This document shows, in pieces, positions 25,624 to 33,426 of a stretch of 53,576 bases of DNA (its first letter is position 1; each line of letters starts with the position of its first letter). The notes beneath the pieces were generated by a model. The model was not told where the DNA came from and did not search any database. It was given only the letters and a program-made list of their open reading frames with translations. Source of the stretch: JAJECS01 sp034428595 (GTDB taxonomy: Bacteria; Chloroflexota; UBA11872); the NCBI GenBank assembly GCA_034428595.1, contig DAOUHO010000029.1:1-53576 (forward strand), read 5' to 3'. The position numbers were made by a program, and so were the translations under genes.

Positions 25624-26721
25624 CTAGGGCAGTATTCCAGCTTCCCTCAACATGGCTTGGGTCCCCTGGAGGTCGGCCAGGTCGCTCAGTGCGATCGCCG
25701 GCTTATTGACGTCAGCCAGCGGCGTGAGGATTCGCGATGCTTTCACGCCCTCGACCAACGGATACTCATGCGTGGTGCTGGCGAAGTATTGCTGACCGAC
25801 GGTGGACAGGAGAAAGTCCACGAACTGCTCAGCCGCCGGTCGGTTGGCGGCCGTGCCGAGGATGCCGGCGCCCGCGACCATCACCAGCGACCCCGGACCG
25901 CCGCCCGGGAGATGGTAGTTCCGGGCGGCGAACGACTCACCCTCCTCGGCCAGGAATCGGTGCAGGTAGTAGTGATTCACGAAACCGCCGTCGATCTCGC
26001 CCGCGCCGGTGGCGGCGACGATGGGGGTGTTCTTGGGGTAAATCCCAATCTCGTTGGCGTGCATGGCGTCGAGCCACTCGCGCGTACGGTCCTCACCCCA
26101 GACCGCCCGCATGCCGGTGACCATGGTCTGGAACGAGGCATTGGTCGGCGGCCAGCCGAGACGGCCGCGCCAGCTCGGGTCGGTGAAGCCCCACAGATCG
26201 TCCGGCAGATCGGCGGGGCTGAGGCGGTCGGTGTTGTAGACGACGACGCGCGCGCGGCCTGAAATGCCCGCCCAAAGGCCTTGCGGCGAGCGCGCCCACG
26301 TGGGCACGCGGCTCAGCAGCGCATCAGGCAGCGGCGATAAGAGCGATTCGATGGCGCCGAGACCACCGGGATCCTGGGCAAAGAACACGTCTGCCGGCGA
26401 GGCGTCGCCTTCCTCGAGCAACGTCGCGGCAAGGGCCGGCGTGCCGGCGTACTTGACCTGCACGTCCAAGCCGGACACGGAGCGGAACTGCTGGATGATC
26501 GGGTCGACCAAGGACTCGCTGCGCCCGGAGTAGATCACCAGCGGCTCGGACTCGCTCGTGGGCTGGGTCACGGTGACCGTGACCACTCGCTCGACCTCGA
26601 CTTCCTTGATAACTTCCCGCGTCACGACCTCGGATTCGCCGCAGGCGGCGAGCACGGGCACGGCGGCCGTGGCGGCGGCCGTGGCGGCACCGCGCAGCAG
26701 GGCACGTCGGGTCAGGGACAT
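25624..26721 (-). CDS. Iron(III)-binding lipoprotein (FbpA-like)
   Basis: A 365-aa substrate-binding protein. The N-terminus (TRRALLRGAATAAATAAVPVLAAC) combines a twin-Arg start with a lipobox ending in C27, so it is likely a Tat-exported lipoprotein. A Val/Glu-rich stalk follows, then the binding fold with VIYSGRSE, SPADVFFAQD and the paired tyrosines in NHYYLHRF that bind ferric iron in FbpA proteins. It lies immediately upstream of the permease gene. A candidate promoter is at 26775-26803. Confidence 0.88.
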   Translation of the reverse strand: MSLTRRALLRGAATAAATAAVPVLAACGESEVVTREVIKEVEVERVVTVTVTQPTSESEPLVIYSGRSESLVDPIIQQFRSVSGLDVQVKYAGTPALAATLLEEGDASPADVFFAQDPGGLGAIESLLSPLPDALLSRVPTWARSPQGLWAGISGRARVVVYNTDRLSPADLPDDLWGFTDPSWRGRLGWPPTNASFQTMVTGMRAVWGEDRTREWLDAMHANEIGIYPKNTPIVAATGAGEIDGGFVNHYYLHRFLAEEGESFAARNYHLPGGGPGSLVMVAGAGILGTAANRPAAEQFVDFLLSTVGQQYFASTTHEYPLVEGVKASRILTPLADVNKPAIALSDLADLQGTQAMLREAGILP

Positions 26722-26774
26722 GGGATCCTCTCCTGAGGCTGAGGGCCGCGTGTAATAGCCGACCCAATTCCGGA

Positions 26775-26803
26775 ATGTTAGTATTCCCTAAGATCGTATG
26801 CAA
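26775..26803 (-). promoter_or_regulatory. Candidate promoter/operator of the iron uptake operon
   Basis: On the minus strand: TTGCAT (26803-26798), a 17-bp spacer and TAACAT (26780-26775). A TTAG...CTAA inverted repeat (26778-26791) lies between the boxes, a place where a DtxR/IdeR-type iron repressor could bind. The match to the known operator is poor, so the repressor idea is only a guess. Confidence 0.35.
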
Positions 26804-26990
26804 GCACATGCTAATAGGCGTTCACGGCGATCTTCCTCAGCCCTGAGGCCAGAGACGTGCCCGCGCGGTGGGCACATTCGAGGGCGGGCGCGATGCCGGG
26901 GAGTTTTCGCGGCGGTGACGGCGCGAGCTCTTGAGTCCGCGGCGTGTGGGTAACGCCGGTTGCAGCGGCCTCCCAGGGTTCTCCGGCAGC

Positions 26991-27025
26991 GGCATGGGGC
27001 TAGGACCTCTCCCTGGCCCCATGCC
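26991..27025. repeat. Intergenic hairpin
   Basis: Perfect 10-bp arms GGCATGGGGC and GCCCCATGCC enclose a 15-nt loop. No T-run follows. Function unknown; it resembles dispersed hairpin repeats rather than a terminator. Confidence 0.5.
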
Positions 27026-27136
27026 TCTCGGGAGAACAAGGCGCGCCCAGAGAGTGTCGCTCCCAAGACTGACGTCGGTCAGAGGAACGGCGGTGTGCCG
27101 CGAATCTCAGTTGGATCTACCCGGCGGCCAGGAGAT

Positions 27137-27223
27137 TGGCGGAGAGGGTGGGATTCGAACCCACGAGGGGAGTCCCCTACACGCTTTCCAGGCGTGCGCC
27201 CTAAGCCTCTAGGCGACCTCTCC
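27137..27223 (-). tRNA. tRNA-Ser (GGA)
   Basis: Class II tRNA of 87 nt with acceptor GGAGAGG/CCTCTCC, discriminator G, a CCA that appears to be encoded (27139-27137), anticodon loop reading CTGGAAA (anticodon GGA), a long variable arm, and a T arm GGGTTCGAATCCC. It sits 33 nt downstream of cysK on the same strand and may be on its transcript. Confidence 0.95.
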
Positions 27224-27255
27224 GTGCCGGCATGCTACCAACGCGGGTCGTGGGC

Positions 27256-28218
27256 CTAAACGTCCAGTCCGGCGAACAGCGGGTGAGTCAAATAGCGATC
27301 CCCGCCGTCGCACAGCACCGTGACGATGAGCTTGCCCGCGTTCTCGGGCCGCGCGGCGATCTGCAGGGCGACCCACACGTTGGCTCCGGCCGAAGCGCCA
27401 ACCAGCAGGCCCTCATCCGACGCGAGCCGTCGAGCCGTCTCCTCCGCCACCGCGTCGTCGACGAGCAAGATTTCGTCCACGAGGTCGCGCTCGAATACCT
27501 GAGGCACGAAATTCGCGCCAATGCCTTCAATGCGATGCGGTCCGGCGCGGCCGCTGGTGATGACCGGATTGCCCACGGGCTCGGCGCCCACGAATTGCAA
27601 CGACGGCTTGCGCTGTTTGAGGGCGCGCGCCGTGCCGGTGATCGTTCCTCCGGTGCCCACGGCGGCAACGAACACGTCCACTGCGCCGTCGGTATCGCGC
27701 CAGATCTCTTCGGCCGTGGTGCGCGCGTGGGCATCCGGATTGCTGGCGTTGCGGAATTGCTGCGGCATCCAGGCGTCGGGGGTGCTGTCCACGATCTGCT
27801 GCGCGCGGTCGATGGCGCCGACCATGCCCTGGGCGCCCGGTGTCAGGACCACGTCGGCGCCGAAGGCGCGCAGCAGATTGCGTCGCTCAATGGTCATGGT
27901 TTCCGGCAGGGTGATGATGACGCGATAGCCGCGGGCAGCGCCCACCATCGCCAGGGCGATGCCGGTGTTGCCGCTCGTCGGCTCGACGATCACCGTGCGG
28001 TCGGGGGCAATGCGTCCCTCCCGCTCCGCGTCGTCGATCATCGCAAGTCCAATGCGGTCCTTGACGCTGCCGCCTGGATTGAGAAACTCGCATTTCGCGG
28101 CAACCTGCGCCGAAAGCCCCTCGGTCACGCGGCTCAGCCGCACCAGGGGCGTGTTGCCGACCAGGTCGGCCACACTGTCCGCTATGCCCGGAGCACGCCC
28201 GGGAGCATTCGAAGTCAC
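27256..28218 (-). CDS. cysK: Cysteine synthase A (O-acetylserine sulfhydrylase)
   Basis: A 320-aa PLP enzyme making cysteine from O-acetylserine and sulfide. LVGNTPLVRL, the PLP lysine in NPGGSVKDRIG (K53), the TSGNTGIALA substrate loop and GTGGTITG phosphate loop are present. The open frame extends 95 codons further upstream without conserved sequence; GTG 28218 is chosen because GAGGGG lies about 5 nt before it and the length then matches CysK. A cystathionine beta-synthase domain is absent. The upstream part of the frame overlaps apgM on the other strand. Confidence 0.88.
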   Translation of the reverse strand: MTSNAPGRAPGIADSVADLVGNTPLVRLSRVTEGLSAQVAAKCEFLNPGGSVKDRIGLAMIDDAEREGRIAPDRTVIVEPTSGNTGIALAMVGAARGYRVIITLPETMTIERRNLLRAFGADVVLTPGAQGMVGAIDRAQQIVDSTPDAWMPQQFRNASNPDAHARTTAEEIWRDTDGAVDVFVAAVGTGGTITGTARALKQRKPSLQFVGAEPVGNPVITSGRAGPHRIEGIGANFVPQVFERDLVDEILLVDDAVAEETARRLASDEGLLVGASAGANVWVALQIAARPENAGKLIVTVLCDGGDRYLTHPLFAGLDV

Positions 28219-28330
28219 CGGCGCCCCTCGCAAGATATGCACAGCGTTCAGCAAGCCGCGCGCGCCCGATGATAAGCTCTGCGACGGGAGGCCCACCGGC
28301 GGAGCAGTCACGGGCAACTTACTGTCTTCG

Positions 28331-29509
28331 TTGGCGCAGCCAGCGACGACCAAGTTAGTGCTGATCGTCCTTGACGGCCTTGGTGGATTGCCTCTTGTTC
28401 CGGGAGGACCGACCGAGCTCGAGGCGGCGAGCACCCCGAACTTTGACCAACTGGCGCGCGAAGGCGTCACGGGCGTGCACCATCCGATGGATCGTGGGAT
28501 CACACCGGGCAGCGGTCCTGCACACCTGGCGCTGTTCGGCTATGACCCGGTCGCCGACAGCATCGGACGCGGAGCGTTGTCGGCCGTTGGGCTTGGGATC
28601 GAGCTCGGCGACCACGATCTGGCGGTGCGGTTGAACTTCTGCACCCTCGATGACAACGGCAACGTGACCGACCGCCGGGCGGGGCGCATATCGACCGAGC
28701 TCAATCAAGAGCTCATCGCGAAGCTCAATGGCATTAGAGCGCCAGGCATACGCGCTGAGCTCGCGACTGAGCGGCGGCACCGTGCAGTGCTTGTGCTTCG
28801 CGGCGAGGGGCTCGACGCGCGGGTCCAGGAGACCGACCCGCAGGCGACCGGCGTGCCGCCGCTTTCCCCGGACGCGCTGCATCCCGCGGCTGAGCACACC
28901 AGCCGGCTCCTGACTGGCTTCGTGCGCCAGGTCGGCGAAAGCATCGGCAATGAGCAACCGGCCAACTTCGTGCTCATGCGCGGCTACGGCCAGTATCAGG
29001 CCCTGCCATCGCTGGAGTCGCGCCACCAGTTGCGGGCGGCATGTCTGGCGGTCTATCCCATGTATCGCGGCGTTGCCCGCGCCATGGGGATGACGGTTCT
29101 GCCCGTCACCGAAGAGCCGGGGAACCAGATTGCGGAGCTTGAGAAGGCCTGGGACGCATTTGACCTGTTTTTCGTGCACATCAAGGACACGGATACGCTC
29201 GGAGAAGACGGGGATTTCGACGGCAAGGTGCGCGCCATCGAGGCAGTCGACCGCTGGTTGCCGCGGGTGCGGGCCCTCAAGCCCGACGTGCTGGTCGTCA
29301 CCGGCGACCACTCGACGCCGGCCAAGCTGCGGGCCCATTCCTGGCATCCGGTGCCGGTCGTCCTCCTGGGGGCGCTCAACAGACCGGACAGCGTCAAGAA
29401 GTTCAGCGAGCCCGCGTGCTTTCACGGCGGCCTCGGCCACATTCCGGCGCGATCGATCCTGCCGCTCATGCTGGCGCACGGGCAGCGGCTTGCGAAGTAT
29501 GGCGCCTAG
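28331..29509 (+). CDS. apgM: Cofactor-independent phosphoglycerate mutase, archaeal (ApgM) type
   Basis: A protein of about 392 aa in the alkaline-phosphatase superfamily, interconverting 3- and 2-phosphoglycerate. The KLVLIVLDGLGG metal-binding start, a STPNFDQLAREG segment, GSGPAHLALFGYDP (catalytic Ser region), HIKDTDTLGEDG and VVTGDHSTPAKLRAHS are typical of the ApgM branch rather than GpmI. TTG 28331 is the nearest plausible start; an ATG near 28180 is an alternative, and no clear ribosome-binding site resolves it. It overlaps selA by 11 nt. Confidence 0.85.
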   Translation: MAQPATTKLVLIVLDGLGGLPLVPGGPTELEAASTPNFDQLAREGVTGVHHPMDRGITPGSGPAHLALFGYDPVADSIGRGALSAVGLGIELGDHDLAVRLNFCTLDDNGNVTDRRAGRISTELNQELIAKLNGIRAPGIRAELATERRHRAVLVLRGEGLDARVQETDPQATGVPPLSPDALHPAAEHTSRLLTGFVRQVGESIGNEQPANFVLMRGYGQYQALPSLESRHQLRAACLAVYPMYRGVARAMGMTVLPVTEEPGNQIAELEKAWDAFDLFFVHIKDTDTLGEDGDFDGKVRAIEAVDRWLPRVRALKPDVLVVTGDHSTPAKLRAHSWHPVPVVLLGALNRPDSVKKFSEPACFHGGLGHIPARSILPLMLAHGQRLAKYGA

Positions 29510-30854
29510 CGCGGGCGGCGCGTCCCTGCGGGACTTGCCGTCGGTGAACCGGATTGCGCAGGCGGCAGCCGTGCATGGTGAGATGTCACCGGCCCTGCTG
29601 GTCTCCGCCGCACGCGCGGAGATCGCCACCGCCCGCGACGCCATCGAGCAGGGCAGCGGCACCCCAAGCTTGGAAGCTCTCGCCCAGGCCGCCGCACTGC
29701 GGGCGGCGTTGCTGGTGCGCGATGCCCCGCAACGCGTGATCAACGCCACCGGCGTGATCATTCACACCAATCTGGGGCGCGCGCCGCTGAGCGACCGGGC
29801 GCTTGCCGCGGTTCAAGGGGCGGCGGCGGGATATGCCGCGCTGGAGATGGATCTCGACACGGGCCGGCGCGGCGGGCGCGGCGCGGCAGTGGCCGCGAGC
29901 CTGCGCGAAATCACCGGCGCTCAGGCCGCCATTGCGCTCAACAACAATGCCGGGGCCACATTCCTGGCACTCGAAGCGCTGGCCGCGGGCGGCGAGGTGC
30001 TGGTGAGCCGCGGCGAGGCCATCGAGATCGGCGGCGGATTCCGCGTGCCAGACATTCTCGCCGCCAGCGGCGCGGTGCTGCGCGACGTCGGCACGACCAA
30101 TCGCACCCGGCTCGAGGATTACGCCGAAGCGCTGAGCGATCGCACGACGGCGATCCTCCACGTGCACCGCAGCAACTTTGCGCAGATCGGCTTCACCGAG
30201 TCGCCGGATCTTGCGGCGCTGGCGCATCTGGCGCACGAGCACGCCGTGCCGCTCATCGGCGATCTGGGCTCGGGAACCCTGCTGGATCCGACGCCGTATG
30301 GACTCGTCAACGAGCCGCGCGTGCAGGATGCGCTGGCCGCGGGCTGCGACGTGGTGACCTTTTCCGGCGACAAGCTGCTGGGAGGTCCGCAAGCCGGCAT
30401 CGCGGCCGGCAATGCCGCCTACGTCGAGCGGATCGCCCGGCGCCCGCTGGCGCGCGCGCTGCGCTGCGACGCCCTCACGCTGGCGGCGCTCCAGGCCACG
30501 CTCGCCCACTACTTGCTGGGCGAAGCCGAGACCGCCATACCGGTCTGGCAGATGATCTCCACGCAGCCCGTCGACCTTCGCGCCCGCGCGCGCCGGCTGG
30601 CGCGCGGCGTCAGCGGCGCCAGCGTCGAGGACTCGGAGTCGGCGGTCGGCGGCGGCTCACTTCCAGGTCAGGTGCTTCCCAGCTTCGCCATTCGGCTCGC
30701 GGGCGGCGGAGAGGCGCTGGCCGCGCGACTGCGCCGCGCGGACCCGCCCGTGATTGCCCGCGTCCGCGACGACAACGTGTGGCTCGACGTGCGCACGGTG
30801 CTGCCGCGCGATGAACGACCGCTGCGGCGAACCCTGCTCGACCTCCCGGGCTAG
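29499..30854 (+). CDS. selA: L-seryl-tRNA(Sec) selenium transferase
   Basis: A 451-aa, full-length SelA, which converts Ser-tRNA(Sec) to selenocysteinyl-tRNA using selenophosphate. It has the N-terminal domain (RDLPSVNRIAQ), INATGVIIHTNLGRAPLS, ALNNNAGATFLAL, RSNFAQIGF, GDLGSGTL and the PLP lysine in TFSGDKLLGGPQAG (K292). This is true SelA, unlike the shorter SelA-like enzyme at 5875. ATG 29499 lies inside the end of apgM. Neither selB, selD nor selC is visible in the window. The stop shares CTAG with the convergent gene. Confidence 0.93.
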   Translation: MAPSAGGASLRDLPSVNRIAQAAAVHGEMSPALLVSAARAEIATARDAIEQGSGTPSLEALAQAAALRAALLVRDAPQRVINATGVIIHTNLGRAPLSDRALAAVQGAAAGYAALEMDLDTGRRGGRGAAVAASLREITGAQAAIALNNNAGATFLALEALAAGGEVLVSRGEAIEIGGGFRVPDILAASGAVLRDVGTTNRTRLEDYAEALSDRTTAILHVHRSNFAQIGFTESPDLAALAHLAHEHAVPLIGDLGSGTLLDPTPYGLVNEPRVQDALAAGCDVVTFSGDKLLGGPQAGIAAGNAAYVERIARRPLARALRCDALTLAALQATLAHYLLGEAETAIPVWQMISTQPVDLRARARRLARGVSGASVEDSESAVGGGSLPGQVLPSFAIRLAGGGEALAARLRRADPPVIARVRDDNVWLDVRTVLPRDERPLRRTLLDLPG

Positions 30855-31672
30855 GCGGAGTCCAGGATCGCGCGCAGATAGGCGGCGTGCTGCGCCAGCG
30901 CGGCCTTGCGCCCACCGCCCGCTCGGGCGTCGCGCGGCTCCCATTCGGTGGACAGGTAGCCGTCGTACCCGGCCTCGCGGAGGACGTCCAGCATCTCGGC
31001 GATCGGAACTTCGCCCCGGCCGGCGACGACGCTTTCCCACTCGCGCTCGTCGTCGGTGCGAACGATGTCCTTGACGTGGACATGAACCACGAAGGGACCG
31101 ATGGCCGCCCAGGCCTGGGCGACACTCTCACCCGCGCGATGGGGATGTCCCAGGTCCCACACCACCGCAGCGTTCGGATGCGCCGCGGCGCGCACGATGC
31201 CTCCAACCCGCACGGCGGAGTTGAAGACGTCGTGGGTTTCCAGCGCAACTTGAATCCCGTGCGGCGCGGCGTGTGCGGCGGCCGCCCGCAGGCCCTCCGC
31301 AACCCAAGCGTCCGCCTCTGATTGCGGCGCGTCGGCACTCTGCGCGCCGCCGAACACCCGGACCACCGGCGCCCCCCATTCGCGGGCCAGATCGATGAAC
31401 CCCGACGCCCGATCGACCTCAGACGCGCGCGGCTTTGCCGGTTGCGCCAAGCGGCAGTCGCTGCCGACCACGCAGATTTCGAGACCCGCGTCCGCGAGCA
31501 CCTCGGCGATACGTCGACGCTCCACGGCGGGGAGATCGGGCGCGAGCGGCTGCCCCGCGAGCATTCGAATTTCGAGGCCGTCACAGCCGATCTCACGGGC
31601 GACCCGCGCATGCTCGTCAATGGTCCACTTGGGCGCGGAGTAGGTCGTAACGGCTAGCCGCACATGAGGCAT
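30851..31672 (-). CDS. Sugar phosphate isomerase/epimerase (xylose-isomerase-like TIM barrel)
   Basis: A 273-aa protein of the AP-endonuclease-2 / xylose-isomerase-like family. LAVTTYSAPKW at the start, GCDGLEIRM, ALETHDVFN (metal-ligand Glu), VVWDLGHPHRAGE (Asp and His ligands), HVHVKDIV and STEWEPRD (Glu ligand) follow the typical metal-site order. Members isomerise or epimerise keto sugars or myo-inositol derivatives. ATG 31672 is chosen; a GTG four codons on is an alternative. The gene ends on the same CTAG as selA. Confidence 0.8.
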   Translation of the reverse strand: MPHVRLAVTTYSAPKWTIDEHARVAREIGCDGLEIRMLAGQPLAPDLPAVERRRIAEVLADAGLEICVVGSDCRLAQPAKPRASEVDRASGFIDLAREWGAPVVRVFGGAQSADAPQSEADAWVAEGLRAAAAHAAPHGIQVALETHDVFNSAVRVGGIVRAAAHPNAAVVWDLGHPHRAGESVAQAWAAIGPFVVHVHVKDIVRTDDEREWESVVAGRGEVPIAEMLDVLREAGYDGYLSTEWEPRDARAGGGRKAALAQHAAYLRAILDSA

Positions 31673-31821
31673 CCCGGGAATCGGCACTGGGGCAATCCTA
31701 GCGAACAGGCCGGACGCAGGGGTGTGGTAGGTTTCGGCGCCTTGGAGCGTGGCGGTAGATGGCGGGCGTCGAACTACAAGCGCCGCGCGTGCCGCGCGCC
31801 GACGCTCGCGTGCCAACCCAA

Positions 31822-32544
31822 ATGTCGACCGCCTCATCAACAGCCGGGCAACCCATGCCGCAAATTTCGGTGGTTTTTCCTTGTCACAACGAGGCGGAGA
31901 ATGTCGCCGCGGTCATCGCCGACGCCCAGCAGCACGTCGGCGCGCTTGGCGATGACTACGAGATCCTCATCGTCGACGACGGCTCGAGCGACGGCACGGC
32001 CGAGCGAGCCCGCGAGGCGGCCGCGGGTGACGACCGCGTGCGCGTGGTGCAGCACCCCACGAACCTGGGCTATGGCCATGCGCTGCGCTCGGGCTTTACC
32101 GCCGCGCGAGCCCCGCTGATCTGCTACGTCGATGGCGACGGGCAGTTTTCGCTGGCGGACCTATCGGGTTTGGTTAACGCGCTCGGCGCACACGGCTTCG
32201 TGCTGGGCTATCGCATCCAGCGGGCCGACCCGGCGCACCGGTCGCTGAACGCGCGCCTTTGGGGGCTGGTCGTGCGGCTGGTGATGGGCTTCAACGTGCG
32301 CGACATCGACTGTGGCTTCAAGCTGTTTCGCCGCGAGGTGGTGCAGGACATCGAGTTCATCGCCGGTCGCGGGGCGGTGATTTCAGCCGAACTCGTGGCC
32401 CGCGCCACGCATGCGGGACACACGTACACCGAGGTCGGCGTCCACCACTATCCGCGCACGGCCGGCGATTCGTCGGGCAACAGCCCTCTGGTCGTGCTGA
32501 ACTCCTTCGTGGACATCGCTCGGCTGCGGTGGCGCCTGCGGTGA
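31822..32544 (+). CDS. Family 2 glycosyltransferase (dolichol-phosphate mannose synthase-like)
   Basis: A GT-A fold enzyme of about 240 aa. ISVVFPCHNEAENV, ILIVDDGSSDGTAE (nucleotide sugar), the metal-binding DGDGQF and a C-terminal SFVDIARLRWRLR basic segment match polyprenyl-phosphate sugar transferases. It lacks the two C-terminal membrane helices of GtrB. The start is uncertain: ATG at 31759, 31822 or 31855, none with a clear ribosome-binding site. It overlaps a second, related glycosyltransferase by 4 nt. Confidence 0.8.
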   Translation: MSTASSTAGQPMPQISVVFPCHNEAENVAAVIADAQQHVGALGDDYEILIVDDGSSDGTAERAREAAAGDDRVRVVQHPTNLGYGHALRSGFTAARAPLICYVDGDGQFSLADLSGLVNALGAHGFVLGYRIQRADPAHRSLNARLWGLVVRLVMGFNVRDIDCGFKLFRREVVQDIEFIAGRGAVISAELVARATHAGHTYTEVGVHHYPRTAGDSSGNSPLVVLNSFVDIARLRWRLR

Positions 32545-33203
32545 CCCTCAGCGTGATCGTGCCGGCGTACAACGAGGCGCCGACGATCGCCGAAGCGCTG
32601 CACCGAGTCGCCGCCGTGGACCTCGATCTCGACATCATCGTGGTTAACGACTGCTCGACGGACGCGACAACGGTTGAGATCGAGTCGGCCGCCATCCCCG
32701 GAATCCGCGTCATCAATCACCCAGAGAACCGGGGAAAGGGCGCCGCCGTGCGCTCAGGGCTGCGCGAGGCCCGCGGGGACGTGGTGGTGATTCACGACGG
32801 CGACCTCGAGTACAACCCGCAGGATTTCCTGGCCATGATTCAGCCGATCCTGCGCCGCGAAGCCAGGGTCGTCTACGGATACCGACGGTTGGAATCGCAG
32901 TCGCGGCTCTACCGGATCGGGAATCGCTTCCTCACGCTGCTGACGAACCTGCTCTACGGCGCCTCGGTGCGCGACATGGAGACCTGCCACAAGATGTGGC
33001 GCCGCGAGGTGCTGGAGGATGTTGAGCTGACCGCGGATTCATTCGACCTCGAGGTCGAGCTCACGGCGCGGTTTCTCCGGCGCGGCGAGCGCATCGCGCA
33101 ATTGCCAATCTCGTACGAGGCGCGATCCGCCAAGAAGCTGCGCTGGTGGGTCGACGGCCCGGCCGCGGTTAGGGCGCTGGTGCGCTATCGCTTTCGTCGC
33201 TAG
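32541..33203 (+). CDS. Family 2 glycosyltransferase, second DPM-like enzyme
   Basis: A 220-aa GT-A enzyme starting with GTG overlapping the previous stop (GTGA). LSVIVPAYNEAPTIAEAL, IIVVNDCSTDATT, NRGKGAAVRSGL, the metal-binding IHDGDLEYNP and a DMETCHKMWRREV loop are typical of dolichyl-phosphate-mannose/glucose synthases such as Arabidopsis-type DPM1 relatives. Two adjacent, distinct paralogues probably charge polyprenyl phosphate with different sugars for envelope glycans or protein glycosylation. The 3' end overlaps the convergent zinc-ribbon gene by 35 nt. Confidence 0.83.
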   Translation: MTLSVIVPAYNEAPTIAEALHRVAAVDLDLDIIVVNDCSTDATTVEIESAAIPGIRVINHPENRGKGAAVRSGLREARGDVVVIHDGDLEYNPQDFLAMIQPILRREARVVYGYRRLESQSRLYRIGNRFLTLLTNLLYGASVRDMETCHKMWRREVLEDVELTADSFDLEVELTARFLRRGERIAQLPISYEARSAKKLRWWVDGPAAVRALVRYRFRR

Positions 33204-33426
33204 GGGCCTCGTCAGGCGGGGCGTCGGGCATGTGCTCGTCCGGCAGGTTGATCACCACAGGCGCTTCGGGCGCGGCGGGCGCCGCCGGGGACAGATCCGG
33301 GGAGCGAGAGTCCCATTCACGCGAATCGGCCGGCGCGTTCTCGTGGATGAACTGGCCGCACGTCTCGCAAAACACGCGCGAATCTTCCACAAGCTCGAAG
33401 CATCTCGGGCAGTAGACGTCGGGCAT
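33169..33426 (-). CDS. Small zinc-ribbon protein
   Basis: An 85-aa protein. The N-terminal MPDVYCPRCFELVEDSRVFC then ETCG carries C6-x2-C9 and C20-x2-C23, a zinc-ribbon pair; the rest is a Pro/Ala/Asp/Glu-rich acidic tail. It begins at a TGATG junction with the mnmA stop, so it is translationally coupled to the tRNA thiolase. Longer in-frame starts run into mnmA and lack conservation. No function is recognised; it may be a zinc-binding accessory. Confidence 0.7.
   Translation of the reverse strand: MPDVYCPRCFELVEDSRVFCETCGQFIHENAPADSREWDSRSPDLSPAAPAAPEAPVVINLPDEHMPDAPPDEAPSDESDSAPAP

Larger units (their letters stand above)
26722..27136. other. Intergenic region between iron operon and tRNA-Ser
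   Basis: No coding sequence is supported. The left end has the iron-operon promoter on the minus strand. A 10-bp perfect hairpin (GGCATGGGGC 26991-27000, GCCCCATGCC 27016-27025, 15-nt loop) lies further right. I recognise no RNA gene here. Short ORFs that read through the tRNA are artefacts. Confidence 0.5.

Noticed and set aside
26931..27259. Small proteins ending in a GEGGIRTHE-like sequence
   Set aside because: The sequence arises from translating the tRNA-Ser gene antisense, a well-known artefact.
28219..28503. The upstream part of the cysK frame
   Set aside because: It overlaps the divergent apgM start and contains no conserved residues of the family.
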